Assembly: GCA_036971475.1 (NCBI GenBank)
Contig: JBAIZL010000001.1
Location: forward strand, 151,511,044-151,575,043
Length of the DNA stretch: 64,000 nucleotides
Source of the DNA: Prosapia bicincta
Taxonomy: Eukaryota > Arthropoda > Insecta > Hemiptera > Cercopidae
Direction: 5' to 3'
A program made the translations under genes and the position numbers. The notes under the pieces are model-generated. The model was not told the DNA's origin and did no database searches. It saw only the letters and a list, made by a program, of their open reading frames with translations. Below are positions 10,143 to 21,450 of this stretch, piece by piece; the first letter of the stretch is position 1, and every line of letters starts with the position of its first letter.

Positions 10143-10277
10143 CCAATCAGTTGTGAAAGGTGCACCTTTAGCCATAAGTTCCCGCACTTGGTCTGTATCA
10201 CCTTGTTGTGCAGTGATTAACAGCTTTCTACCCAGGTCTGATATTGGAGAGGCATTATTCTTGATTGGCGAATCAAA
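10143..10277 (-). CDS. GABPB: GABPB exon 2: N-terminal helix preceding the ankyrin repeats
   Basis: A 135-nt, 45-codon, phase-0 exon flanked by TTTTTCAG and GTATGT. It encodes [20 protein letters not shown] followed by [13 protein letters not shown]. The same sequence type ([33 protein letters not shown]) begins vertebrate GABPB and forms the capping ankyrin helix that contacts GABP-alpha. It joins in frame to exon 3 (LGTSPLHW). Confidence 0.93.
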
Positions 10278-11329
10278 CTGAAAAACATTAATTTGGGTTA
10301 ATGAAGTTATAAAACTGTAACATTCAGATAAGACACTATTAATTTAATAAAATAATTTAATTGAATAAAGAAAAAATATTTATAAATTTCTAATTAAAAT
10401 TTTAAAATAATTTTAAAAAGAAAAATAGCAAGAAAGATACAAAATTTAAAATAATGACAAACAAATAGGTAAACATAAAAATATGTTCAAATAAACCTTT
10501 ACTTTTGTTGCTTAAAACACAAATTAATTTTAAAATTTTAAAACTTTTGTCATAAACTTGATGTATCACTTATCAAACTCAGTAATTTTATTAAAAAAAA
10601 ATTAAAAGATTATTTTTTACCAAACATTTTTACTGAAATTATGTATATCACTGTTATTAATTCAAGACGGTTACTTATTTTCAGAAGAGATATGAAAAAC
10701 TTTCAATTAAGTTCAAAACTTTTTAAATTTCATTGATGTGAAATGGGCAAGTCATAATGTAGTTAATTACTGTAACAGCTTCCACCAAAACTCGGAGTTC
10801 ATTTGGAATTTCCTTAGCTGTCTAAGCTTACGTAAGTAAAAAAAACCAGTATATTCCCATTACTTCTAGGTCTAGATATTTCAATGTAACAACATAACCA
10901 ATCTTTTCCTCATAAGAACCTTTACTCCTCAATATACATTGAAACACATTAAATCCAAACAACCTGAAAAGGTTCAGTCAAGGCTCTAGTAAAAATCTTT
11001 GAAAAATTTTTCTTTTTGTATTGCTGAGAAAAGGCATACAAATATGGTGATTTTGTGGTACACAATATGGTAAGTGTCAATCATACCAAGTGTAGCTAAT
11101 GTAAATTTAAATTTCGTAAGTAACTGATTGGATTAAACTTAATTACATAATTTTTATACATGGTACTTTTTTAAAACTCTTTTGCTTTAAACACTGTAAC
11201 ATTTTATAAAATATGGTAAGATTTATCATTATTTAAATCATAACTCTTAATTGTTGAATTGTTATCAGACTTTAAATTTTATCTAGGATTATAAATGGTT
11301 AAAAAAGATCAAATTGTTGTGAAAAGTCA
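10278..11329 (-). other. GABPB intron 1, left part
   Basis: AT-rich intron, no ORF or repeat that I can name. Confidence 0.5.
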
Positions 11330-11439
11330 AATATATCTTGGTTACCTAAAATGAAAAAAGTTATACTGGAAGAAAAAATTTCTATTCTTTTGAGGCAGGA
11401 ATCCTGACAAAAGCCAAATGACAAAGCCATTTCTGACAA

Positions 11440-11789
11440 AACATTTTTCTCTACTGTTAGATTATGAGATTCATCACCATAAAAAACCTCAGTAAGCTGA
11501 ACGAGATCGAAAAACATTGATGAAGGAAAAATGTTTCTTAGACAAAATCCAGGAAAAAGTTATGTTAAAAGTGTGTTTTAAATTCAAGGGCCTGATTTAT
11601 CATGGAAATCACTTTTAGAACTCATTTCTCAAGGAAAACTAAAAAGAAGAATTTTATATAGGAATAGCTGCAAGATGAAAATTTTTTGAAAAATAGGTAG
11701 GAAATAATTGGCATTTGTTGCATGACAATGCTCAGGTTTACCACTCCTTGATTATGAAAATATTCCATGTCAGACACAATTTCATAAAT
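11440..11789 (+). pseudogene. old mariner-like transposase C-terminal relic
   Basis: A heavily decayed stretch. Around 11545-11625 a frame reads KVMLKVCFKFKGLIYHG, resembling the VMLxVFFDxKGxIxHEF region around the second catalytic Asp. Around 11707-11785 another frame reads NNWHLLHDNAQVYHSLIMK, matching the mariner LLHDNAxxHxSLxxxxFL box around the third Asp. Several stops and frameshifts separate them. The next base pairs are the TA and terminal repeat of the younger mariner at 11791. Confidence 0.65.
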
Positions 11790-11790
11790 A

Positions 11791-12318
11791 CAAGGGCTAT
11801 TCAGAAAATAAGGAACGTTTCTGTCTGACGCCGTTAGGCGCGCGCCGATCTCGTACATTTTGGTGCGTGTGCACTCGGCAACTCAGTCGGCGTCCAGCAG
11901 TGACAACGGGAACATTTCCGTGTTATCCGGTTTTTTCGCAATTTCAACTGAAGATGAGCGCTACGATTGAAAATCCCACCAGTTGTGAGATGCGGTCAGT
12001 AATACGGTTTTTGTTGGCAAAAAACTTGAAACCGATAGACATTTATCGGTTTGTGTGTGAAGTTTACGGAAACAACGTAATGAATGAAAGTTTTGTGAGA
12101 AAATGGAGTTTAAGAATGGCCGAACTGATGTTCATGACGAAGCGAAGAGCAGACGCCCAAGCATTGTGACTGATGAACTAGTCTCTAAAGTTGATGAAAA
12201 GGTTCGCAAAAACTGCCGATTCATGATAACGGAGCTTTCGCTTTGTTTCCCACAAGTTTCACGGACTTTGTTATTTGAAATTGTCACACAAAGGTTAGGC
12301 TACCCCAAATTTTGTTAA
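11791..12318 (+). mobile_element. mariner-family transposon, 3'-truncated
   Basis: The 5' terminal repeat caagggctattcagaaaata begins at 11791, directly after a TA (11789-11790), as expected for Tc1/mariner insertion. A transposase ORF starts at 11954 (MSATIENPTSCEMRSVIRFL). It carries the first helix-turn-helix and NVMNESFVRKW, then shifts frame near 12105 and continues FKNGRTDVHDEAKSRRPSIV and ITELSLCFPQVSRTLLFEIV. It ends at a stop at 12316-12318 just after GYPKFC. The catalytic DDD domain and 3' terminal repeat are absent. The GC-rich, relatively intact N-terminus suggests a younger insertion than the adjacent relic. It sits in GABPB intron 1, antisense to the gene. Confidence 0.88.
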
Positions 12319-12749
12319 TTTAGTAAAATAACGAAACAAATAAATAGTGGCTTGCATGAAACATTTTTATATAGACCAACCAACTACCCAAAGAAATATT
12401 TATAACAGAGCTCTAGAACACAAAAAAGTACCCTTTAGGGGCAGGTAAAGCTCTACTAAACAGTACGGTGTCTATTGAGCGAGATGTCGTGGACTGATAT
12501 TAGGTGCGTGATTAAGAAACTTGAAACGGCAAAAACAAAAATACTTTGTTGAACAAATTTACGACTAGGGTGAATATATTGTATAACAACTGATTTTAAT
12601 ATTTTTATTTCAGAATGTTATTATTTTGTTTAACTAATTTTGTTATAATAAACCAGATGGTGCATATATATAATGTTTAGTAGGCTAATAAATGTATTAA
12701 GGTAAAATGGCCTTTGGCAAGATAATTATTATTATAATAATAAACTTAC
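12319..12749 (-). other. GABPB intron 1, right end
   Basis: AT-rich intron, ending at the GTAAGT donor of exon 1 (12749-12744). Nothing else is seen. Confidence 0.55.
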
Positions 12750-12833
12750 AATTTTCCTATTAAAAATGTTGACAGGTTGAAGAGTCATTGGATCTAGTGC
12801 CATCATATCTTCTGTTGAGTACAATGCTTGCAT
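12750..12833 (-). CDS. GABPB: GABPB exon 1 (coding part) with start codon
   Basis: An ATG at 12833-12831 opens MQALYSTEDMMALDPMTLQP and continues VNIFNRKI, 28 codons in phase 0, ending at a consensus GTAAGT. It joins exon 2 in frame. This leader is less conserved than the rest of the protein, so the start is chosen because it is the only ATG-led open segment with a good donor feeding exon 2. A second ATG pair inside (MM) could serve as an alternative start. The 5' UTR and promoter lie to the right and may be spliced. Confidence 0.75.
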
Positions 12834-15810
12834 GTTTATTGATTTTTATGCGCCTGCTAGACTGTATTGACACCACAACTGCTTTTAACAAAATAAGCAC
12901 ATAAATGTATAATGCATTAAATATAAAATAATTCACCAGTATTAGAACAGTTATAATTAGTACTACACTAAGTCAATGTCTATTTTAACCCATTCAATGC
13001 TGAACACAGCAATATCGACTATTTATGAAATGAGAGCGCTAGGAAAAGTAACCTGCAAGTGATTTTATTTAATAAATAACTGAACAGTTAAAATCAGGAG
13101 TCAATTTCTTACTGACACCTGCACTGAAGATGTTAAGTAAATCTATAGGTAAAAGTTATTTATTCATGACAGCCAAAGAAGAATCTAGTGTAAGTAGAAA
13201 TATTAAGAGTTTGTATACATTGTTTATAAATTTTCATGTATACGAGTATACTAGGAAGCTCAAGTTCATAGACAATGTATTGACCATAACCTACATCTTG
13301 TGAGTATTAATTAACAGGCAGTAAAATAAAACTGATAAAATGAATTGTGAATGTCATGAATATAGAATTATTTGTATATTCACCTAAACTTTATTTATAA
13401 CTATAACAAGCTTTTAACTTACCTAAATTTTTTAAACCTTTTTCACTCCCTTGAACACCAGAAGAAAACAATATTGTTTCAAATAACAGAAGTGGTACAC
13501 AGTTCCATGATAGGTGCTATATAACGTTAACTGAAATTAGAAAGATTAATCAAATTTTCTTAGCCTATAGTTTCTTCTAGGTTAAATATTTAAATGATTT
13601 TGTATTATACTTTTATTAATAATTCGACTAACCTGTTAAACAGAAATTGCAGGTTTAGCCATATAAGAAAACTGAATAGGCAGAGTGCCTACAAATTGTA
13701 TACATTTTGTAATATGTTCCCTGTAAGATACATTACTAAACAATATTCAATAGATATCTTAAGTGGCCGCTAAAACTCACAATTACCAACTTTTTTTTAT
13801 AAGAAATCATAACGTGTCACTAAATCCCACTCAAAAATATCACAAATTGTAAAGGTAGATATAACTGATAATTTGGCAAGAAATTTTTTCTTTCGTTCTA
13901 AAACAAAAACCTCCTGTCTATCCAGTATCTAAAAATGTATTTCTACTATAGAACGTCATAAGATTTGGTAAAGAAGAAAACTTTGAAAATGCAGCAATTA
14001 TTGTTGATTTTCGGAAAGTATTCATCACAGACATGTCAACAATTGTATAACCTACTAGAACAATATTACTTTAATGGAGATTTATAAGTTGTATATAATC
14101 AGGATAATTTTCCAAATTTACATTTTAAACAAATATTAATTTTCAAACTTCAATATCGGTGTCCCTTGATAACATGTTTGTCAACCTAGGCTAGAATATA
14201 TTAGCTAGGTTATGTATGACGGTTTCACGAATTGAAATAAGGTTAACCTACTTCGGTATATTTTCTACTACACATGAAACTCTCATGTTTTATTTTATTT
14301 AAATTGAAAATATTATAACGCTTTGGTTAACTTATCCAAGTTTTAACCATGTTTACTTCAAAATTAATACATTTCTTTTCTACACATCAAAACACCTTTG
14401 ACGGTTTCCTTTCAGACCAACGGATGTTTTCAGGTAATATAAACTAACTTCCTGTTCCTGTTATCGAACGGAAGTGTTAATAAATAAAATTTAAATAAAC
14501 AACTCACCTCAAACAAAATTTAAATTGTTAATAAATAATGCATTTTACACAAGAATAAAAACTGTTTATTTCAATTTCTTTTAGTCTATACTCTAGAAGG
14601 TGGCCTAGATTTTAGCAACCATCTAAATTGTTACAAGATGCCATATGGCTTTCGGTTTTGTGGTTTCACCAGTCACAGATATAGCGATTCGATTTTTTAT
14701 AAAACAAAATTTAAAACATCACTGTTATAAATTCTAAACAATGAATCCCAAACTAACTTAATTTAATTCTAACAGAAAGTCTAAAAATTATATTTTGATG
14801 TAAATAAAAGAGAGAATAATTTGTAATAAGTGTTCTTATATATATTACATTGTTCTAGTATAATAGACACCACACTATTTTAAATAATAGTAATTTTAAA
14901 AACTCCAGATAACAAAAAAATACAATTTTTTAAATGTATATAAATATTTTATGGTTAAACTTATACGAAATTGTGACTAAATTTCATAATTTTTTGGTAA
15001 CCCAGGAAATTTATTTATTTTAATGCTATTAAAGTTATTAAGTATACTTTTATTTTTGAGATGACACTCATGAAAATTTTCTTAAATTACTAATAATAAA
15101 TACGTTCCCACAATACCTTGTTGGCCTATATCTTATTATGATGCCACAATTGGTGTATTGTACGACCTGTGCAATTTAGTCGCTAACGATCGGAATCAAA
15201 CCAATTAACTAATAGACATGATCAACTTATAGAGATTGAAATGAATACACATCACTAAATCACCATTATTACTATATGTTATTATTATATTCAGATATTT
15301 AACTTAAATTTTAGATAAAATATACTTATTACGTTTTAGCAAAAGTGTAATAAGAATTTACAAAAAGCTCGTCTTGAACAACAACAAGATTTCGATATAA
15401 AATATACCTAAAATAATTAATTGTCTATATAAACTGTGCTAAGAATTACAAACTGTCCTAATAAATCTTTAACAGTATATGTTTTTGATGATTTTATTAA
15501 AAACAAAATTTCAAATCACAGTGCAGTGTTTAAATCAAATCACTTTAGGTTTATGTGCACATGTATCATAATATATTCAAAATAAATAATTATATAGTGT
15601 AGATTGAATATGGTAATTAATAACACTTTGAAGTGTTTTTTTTGCCATCTTAGTCATTTACAGCTTTTTAATTTTTCATTCAAACATAACAAGTTATTGG
15701 TGGTAAATAGAACAGTATACTGTATTAGCTGATTGGTAGTACATAATCATTCTTTATGACCTACTAATAAAATCGATTTTTAAATACCAGATAAATTTCA
15801 GTCACTATCA
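12834..15810. other. upstream region of GABPB, no gene seen
   Basis: AT-rich sequence with no coding stretch I can support. It contains the ETS-motif cluster noted separately. A GABPB 5' UTR exon is expected here or nearby but I cannot place it. Confidence 0.4.
14447..14476. promoter_or_regulatory. ETS-type (GABP-like) motif cluster
   Basis: Within 30 bp are acttcctg, ttcctgtta (reverse GGAA cores) and cggaagtg (14469-14476), the last matching the core of the GABP consensus CCGGAAGTG except its first base. It lies about 1.6 kb upstream of the GABPB start codon, in a plausible distal promoter or 5' UTR position. Matches this short can be chance; function is inferred. Confidence 0.25.
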
Positions 15811-16320
15811 TTCATACTGTCACTACATTTTCATTTTCCTTAATTTCAGCATTATTATTAATTTTTTCATGATTGGATCTATTACAGAGAGCAGTGGTGC
15901 ACCGAAGGAAGGGCCTGGGCCACCCCTGGCCATCTGTATATAGAACAAAAAAATTACGCAAGTCATCCATCATTGGAAAAGGTATAGTGCGCATATGCCG
16001 CTGTATATAAATTTAACTACCAAGATAATTAATAAATAAGTGTTAATAATAATTTTTTAAAGTTTTACTTGTGCCTGAAAAACTACAAACATTAGTTAGT
16101 TAACAAATTAAAATGTTGATAATAGCATCAACACCTATTTAAATGCATCATTAATAAAAGCCTCAGGCATTTCCCTTAAAAATACACTGTTATTGAGTTT
16201 TCACCCTAAAGTAAAACTTGAAGTAGCTTGATTGATTTGGGGCAATTTTAAAACTGAGTTATGTACCTCCCCCTCCCATTGTTGATGTTCTTAACCCTCC
16301 TTTACAAAATTCTAGGTGCT
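15811..16320. other. GC-elevated unassigned patch and AT-rich sequence
   Basis: Positions 15885-15940 are markedly GC-richer than their surroundings (gggcctgggccacccctggc). The patch looks like a fragment of a foreign or transposon-derived sequence, but no frame gives a recognised domain. Confidence 0.3.
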
Positions 16321-16325
16321 TCGCT

Positions 16326-16333
16326 GAGAGAGT

Positions 16334-16365
<32 letters not shown>

Positions 16366-16366
16366 C
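16326..16366 (+). repeat. (GA)n microsatellite
   Basis: A GAGA run with an imperfect gagtgagtgag lead-in. Confidence 0.9.
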
Positions 16367-16739
16367 TCTTTTTGCATTATTATATTACCATCAACATCTT
16401 CATTTTATTTCATATAATGGAAGTTCTTGCTGTAAATCAATTCCACCCCTAGGGAGTTTATAATGTATTACAATACACTGTCTTCTTCATTCTTGAACAT
16501 TTTCTTTCTTAGTTTTGAAGAGCTTCCTAAACATGTCACAATTGTTTCTTTGATTATTTGCTTCCAGGTAATACTTATCCATCATACTGCACTTAAAATC
16601 ACCTACAAATTTATTTGATTTTGCTTTTGTACTGCTTAACAATAAAACTGTAACAATGTGCATTTTTGTGGATGTTGGGATTTTACAGTTTAAATTAAAA
16701 TCTCATTTAGTAGCTGAAGCTCAGTCAGATGAAAGAGAA

Positions 16740-17245
16740 TACATTTCGCTTTCACATTATTAAACATTTTTGATGCCTTATGATCTGTTACCATTTTATT
16801 GTTTCTTCATTTCTTGATTTACACTGAATTTTGAAAAATAACTTGAATAATCAATATACTTTGTTTAAATATGTGCCTCATGCTGCATAACCGATGTCTT
16901 TCATTTTTTTAAATCATTAGTACCAAATTGGAAATGAACACTTTACAGTTCTTTAAAAAGATTTAGCCTTTTCATATTTCACATGCTGTCATTAAACTGT
17001 TTCAGAAAATATGTCAATCAAATAAGCTTGTCATATCAGCATTAATTTAGTTTTCATGTTTATATTCACTTATAATTTTGGACAATTTTTTCTTCTAATT
17101 TTTAATATCATTGGATCTATTACTGCAGATTTCCCAGGGAGGAATCAGACATTTATATTATGCCAGTTTCAAATAGATTCAAGCCACCCTTTACTTGCTT
17201 GGAAATTTTCTATATGGAATTTGTTTGAATTTAAACAAAATTGAT
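16740..17245 (-). pseudogene. decayed pogo/Tigger-like transposase relic
   Basis: Read on the minus strand, one frame gives NFQASKGWLESI followed by a degenerate NWHNINV, FLPGKSAVIDP and RRKNCPKL. This matches the second DNA-binding helix of CENP-B/Tigger transposases (FxASxGWLxxFKxRHxI, then SGExxSxD). Some 120 bp further, NADMTSLF fits the NADETGLF box that carries the first catalytic Asp. Many stops interrupt it. Beyond about 16900 the similarity becomes too weak to follow. Confidence 0.5.
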
Positions 17246-18030
17246 TCTGAAACTAGAATGTCCTATAAATAATATTTTAAAAAGAAATTTGTGTTGCCAC
17301 ATTAACACTTTCATCGTTTTTCACAGCCTCGTTTTTTTTGTGATTACAATTTGTATCACAGCTTCAAAATGTTTTCCTTCAGTGCTACCAAATTCCCAAC
17401 AGTTAAATTCTGATATTAATGGTTGAAAATTTTCTGCGGGTAAACATCTATATAATTAAACTGATTATTCTATTTTTTTTCTATTAATCCATATAATATT
17501 TTTAATTTACAAGACACTACTTACTTTTTTTAGTCACAGTTAAAAATTACTTACTATTACATATACACCAACAAGTTACAGAATAACTTGTTACTATAGA
17601 CCTAATAAAACAAAAAGTATCTTACACTAGACTTAAACTTTTGATCCTGACTTAAAAATTTAAACAATACTATCATTGTCTAGTATTGTTAGGAAAAACA
17701 ATCTACCAATTAATGATCAAACATTAATTCGGAGCTCAATTCAGAGTTAAGGCAGTTGCCTATTAGAAACAAAGTGAGACTCTACATAGGAAATACCACT
17801 CTATAATTGTCAACTGCATTAGGTACAAGGAAAGGTAAAGTAAACAGTTTTTAAATGTAGACAGTTTAAAATTAGTACATGACCACTACTTACAGCTGAT
17901 TATTAACTAATGCACTTCACACTAGATCAGCTCATTGTTTAATATTGTTGTCTCAGAAAAGACCGTTGCTCAGGTATGTAGTATTACTGTAAGTCTGTGG
18001 TGTTGTTCATAGAGTGTTGTTTATTATGTC
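17246..18030. other. AT-rich gene-free sequence
   Basis: No supported feature. Part of the Tigger-like relic may extend to the right (toward its N-terminus) but I cannot follow it. Confidence 0.4.
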
Positions 18031-18327
18031 TTCGAATATGATACCAACAACAAGATAAACTACAAGCACCAGGCATACAAACTAAACTGCGATAAATGCA
18101 TCAAATTCTACATTGGACCAACAGGTCACAGCTTTAAACAAAGAGTTGAGGAACACAAACAGAACACCAACTCAGCATTTTACAATCAAATAAAAGAAAC
18201 AGGACACAAATACACAGACATTTACCATGACCTAGAAATCATACACATCAACAAAAAAGGACCACATGTAGAACAATATGAAATTTACAGACACAGAAAA
18301 ATACAAAGTACAAACATATTAAACTAA
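18031..18327 (+). pseudogene. Penelope-like GIY-YIG domain fragment
   Basis: An open 98-codon stretch ending at TAA 18325-18327 encodes AYKLNCDKCIKFYIGPTGHS, then FKQRVEEHKQN and a C-terminal GPHVEQYEIYRHRKIQSTNI. The AYKL..C..C..FYIG..G..F..R..EH pattern is the Penelope GIY-YIG endonuclease. It has no in-frame stop, so it is better preserved than the 2.5-kb copy, but the RT is missing. It is a different PLE subfamily from those at 2.5 and 7.4 kb. Confidence 0.85.
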
Positions 18328-18475
18328 CAATCACAATACACATCACACATGCACTGATACTATCGACAACCTGCCTTTAAAACCGTCACCGCTTCACCCG
18401 ACATCTCCAAACTGAAGACACTGATGAAGATCGCCAAATAGTGATCAAAAACGTTCTGTCTCAGTAGGTTTTCAC
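18328..18475 (+). repeat. PLE 3' untranslated end with hammerhead-like core
   Basis: This is shared with 20175-20300 (phrases gatactatcgacaacctgcc and accgtcaccgctt). Near the end, a CTGATGA box at about 18420, a GATCGCC-AAATA-GTGATC hairpin and AAAAAC (a decayed GAAAC) are framed by stem-I-like AGACA and TGTCT. This is a hammerhead-like arrangement with a substituted catalytic GAAA. Confidence 0.55.
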
Positions 18476-19002
18476 AAATTTACAAAATTTAAACTTCGGA
18501 TAGTCATAAACTATTGTTAAAGAGATTAAATAATAATAAAGCAACAATAATAAAAGCAGCCAAAAGTAATGTAACCATTATAAATAGACAAAATTATATC
18601 AATAGACTGATATATCAAAAATTATGTCATAAAAATTTGCTAAGGAATATAAAAATTCAAACTTTAATAATAAATACAAATAAGAACTAAAGCCCCCCAA
18701 AACAAGTGATTATAGAGAAAGAAACAATGTCCTTTTACCAATTTGAATTTACACTAGATAATTACACAATGAAAATCATACAATCCGAATACTAATTTAT
18801 AAATCTCATAGCATATGAAAATATGACACTCTGTAAATGAAATATCTACCTGCACAATAGACATACATCACAATAAATACAATAGAATTAAAAGGACAAC
18901 TGAAATTTAGTACAATTAATAATGTGACAAAATTATTATCATAATAGACATACAGAACTATTATAGAACATATTAGTTGATCCCATCTTCACATTAGTTA
19001 CT
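18476..19002. other. AT-rich gene-free sequence
   Basis: Nothing recognised. Confidence 0.45.
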
Positions 19003-19009
19003 AGTTTTC

Positions 19010-19202
19010 ACTAAAACACTTGTAGATATTTACAAACTTCCCTATGGTAGCACTTACTTATATTTGTTGAGGACAACCGTTTTGGGAGATGTGTCTCATG
19101 GTCAACTCAGACGATGGGACAAATCTCCCGAAACGTCTGTCCTGAACTAATATAAATAAGTGCTCTTATATGCAAGTCGTAAAATATTTACAAGTGTTTT
19201 AG
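19010..19202. repeat. foldback element related to the 61-64 kb array
   Basis: The left arm starts actaaaacacttgtagatat and the right arm ends atttacaagtgttttagg. The two halves (about 96 nt each) are reverse complements at roughly 70%. Each half contains gggagatgtg or its complement with a CCGAAACG box, and cagacgatggga/tctccc forms a hammerhead-like stem II. The terminal phrases, the CTCCCGAAACG box and the taagtgct phrase all recur in the 195-bp tandem unit at 61.4-64 kb. Confidence 0.75.
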
Positions 19203-20080
19203 GACATTAAAATAGAGAACCTAGTTATTTATTTTAAATTATGGCTGCAAAAAGGTCTTTTTATTTAATTTTACATTTTCAATTAAAGTAATGTTTAGTA
19301 ATTTTAGTATCACTAATTTCAGTATTTTAGTTTAATTACAAATAAATATTTATAACCAACTAACTTCAATCTAGTTAATGTATAAATATAACCCAATGTA
19401 TAAATTTAGTTAAGTACTCGGGTTTCCACTAGATCAGAACTTTCAAAAACATATATTTTGTAAAAAGTTATTAATATTTATGTAGCACTTACAAGTGAAA
19501 ATAAAAATTATTAACTACCAGTAAAAATTTTTAAATACATTTGAAGATGAAATTCAATAAAGTCCAGAGCTTTGACAGTGAATAAAAATAGAAGAAAGTA
19601 AAAAAGTAAACATTGATTTGATGTTGAAGGAGTCATCGCGGATAGTTCCAAGATTTATTAATTGAAGTTTTGATATATTTGGCAGTATTAGTGACAAACA
19701 TACTATGACTCATTTAACCATTAGATTCTCAAGTCTGAAGGAATCAAAGGATTTTAGGAATCAGAAAAAAAATGTGAATTATTTTGAAAATTATTTGAAA
19801 GATTCATTTACTTTATAAAGTGAATCGTTCAAAGGTTGGTTTTGATTCATTTACTAGCAAGTATTTTTTAGAGAAACAAAATTATGGACAATATACCCAA
19901 TAGTTTGTTTGAATTATCTTTTTGTCTTTAAGCTGTACGATTCGAATGCTTTCATTTTTAAATCACCATATACCATTGATGTGTATATAACATGTATACT
20001 ATAGTATCAAAATTAATATTTATTCTTAACTACTTCACAAACTACAGGCTACATGTTAAAACAAACATGTAGGTTATGGT
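19203..20080. other. AT-rich gene-free sequence
   Basis: Nothing recognised. Confidence 0.45.
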
Positions 20081-20082
20081 AA

Positions 20083-20310
20083 TCCTACACATCAACAAAA
20101 AAGGACCACATCTCAACACACTAGAACAATATGAAATTTACAGGTATACAAAAACACAAAGTACAAACATATTAAACGAACAAACACAATAAAAATCACA
20201 CCTACTATTTGATACTATCGAAAACCTATCTCTAAAACCGTCACCGCTTGGCCCAACATCTCCAAGCAGAAGACACTGATGAAGATCGGCATATAGCTCG
20301 ATCTTCGGCA
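20083..20310 (+). pseudogene. short PLE 3' fragment, same subfamily as 18.0 kb
   Basis: It begins in the C-terminal coding part (acacatcaacaaaaaaggac; LEQYEIYRYTKTQSTNI reading) and continues through the 3' end to actgatgaagatcgg, where it is cut. It is about 2 kb from the 18.0-kb copy in the same orientation. It carries a short insertion (tctcaacacacta) relative to that copy. Confidence 0.75.
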
Positions 20311-21385
20311 TATAGCAATATTAATAGTTATTTTAAAGACTCTCAATATGTACTAAAAGTTCTGACTGTTTATACAGAGGATGAATAAGCTGACAAAAAA
20401 GAAAGGAATAGGAATCAACTTGAGTTGAAATGGATTACATTATCTGTAGCAGCTGTCCTTATTCATAAAACAAAAATATATGTGTACTTTTGAGGAAGTA
20501 TATATTTTTAATAGCATAGAAGTGATATTTATTTTACCTTGATTGTACAATGCTCACTCAATAGTTGTAGCATTGCTCTGTTAATGAGAGTAAGAGTGTA
20601 ATGATTCATAGTTGTCCACAAGTTTGGTCTATTATTTGGAATTAACAATATTTAAACAAATATTCTGTTTCTTGTGATTACAAATAATTGCATTGCATTT
20701 GGAGAATCAACTTTTGCTGAACGTTTAGCTTTAATTGGAGTGTTATCAAACTTAGTGATGTTTTTAACAAGACACATTTTGCATGTGGTCAGTGCATTGT
20801 TCAATACTGTGAGTTGCGTCTGTTAATTATATGTTACAATATGTGTTTGATTTTTAGTGTGTTTTATAGTTTAGTATATGTTACAGTTGGTTTTTGTGGT
20901 ATGTACATATTTTGATTGTATTCTGTTGCTTTGTTTTCAGTGTGATCTTTATGTTGTTGTGTCAATTATTTATATATTTGTATAACCTGTGGGTCTAGTA
21001 TGTGAAGCACTTCTGCTGAAAACATGAAAACCCAATGGTCTTTTGCCAATATATTATTAAGCAAATATTAGATAAAACCCAAAACTGCAAGAGTGACTTT
21101 GTTTTACTGTAAGATTGGTTACTTGAAATTGCATCTTGTTTCCTGTGTAAACATTTTATACATATTTTCAATTAAGTCCTAACAATAATTTTTGTTAGAT
21201 GTTTTGGACCTTTGTGGCTTATGTATCCTAAGCATATGATAAATATTATCCTTTTTGGTTTGACACTCATAAGTAACCCGCAGGGGTGTGAGGACTAGCT
21301 GCATCTACTAAGAGGGGTTGGCTATACCTTACAGTATCCCAGTCTAACATTACAGCACTCACTAGCACAATATACTACACTTATA
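20311..21385. other. gene-free sequence
   Basis: No supported feature. T-rich and GT-rich stretches around 20820-20960. Confidence 0.4.
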
Positions 21386-21403
21386 CACACACACATAAAC
21401 ACA

Positions 21404-21436
<33 letters not shown>

Positions 21437-21450
21437 GCACGCACGCACAC
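21386..21450. repeat. (CA)n / (CACG)n microsatellite
   Basis: An interrupted CA run grading into gcacgcacgcac. Confidence 0.9.
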
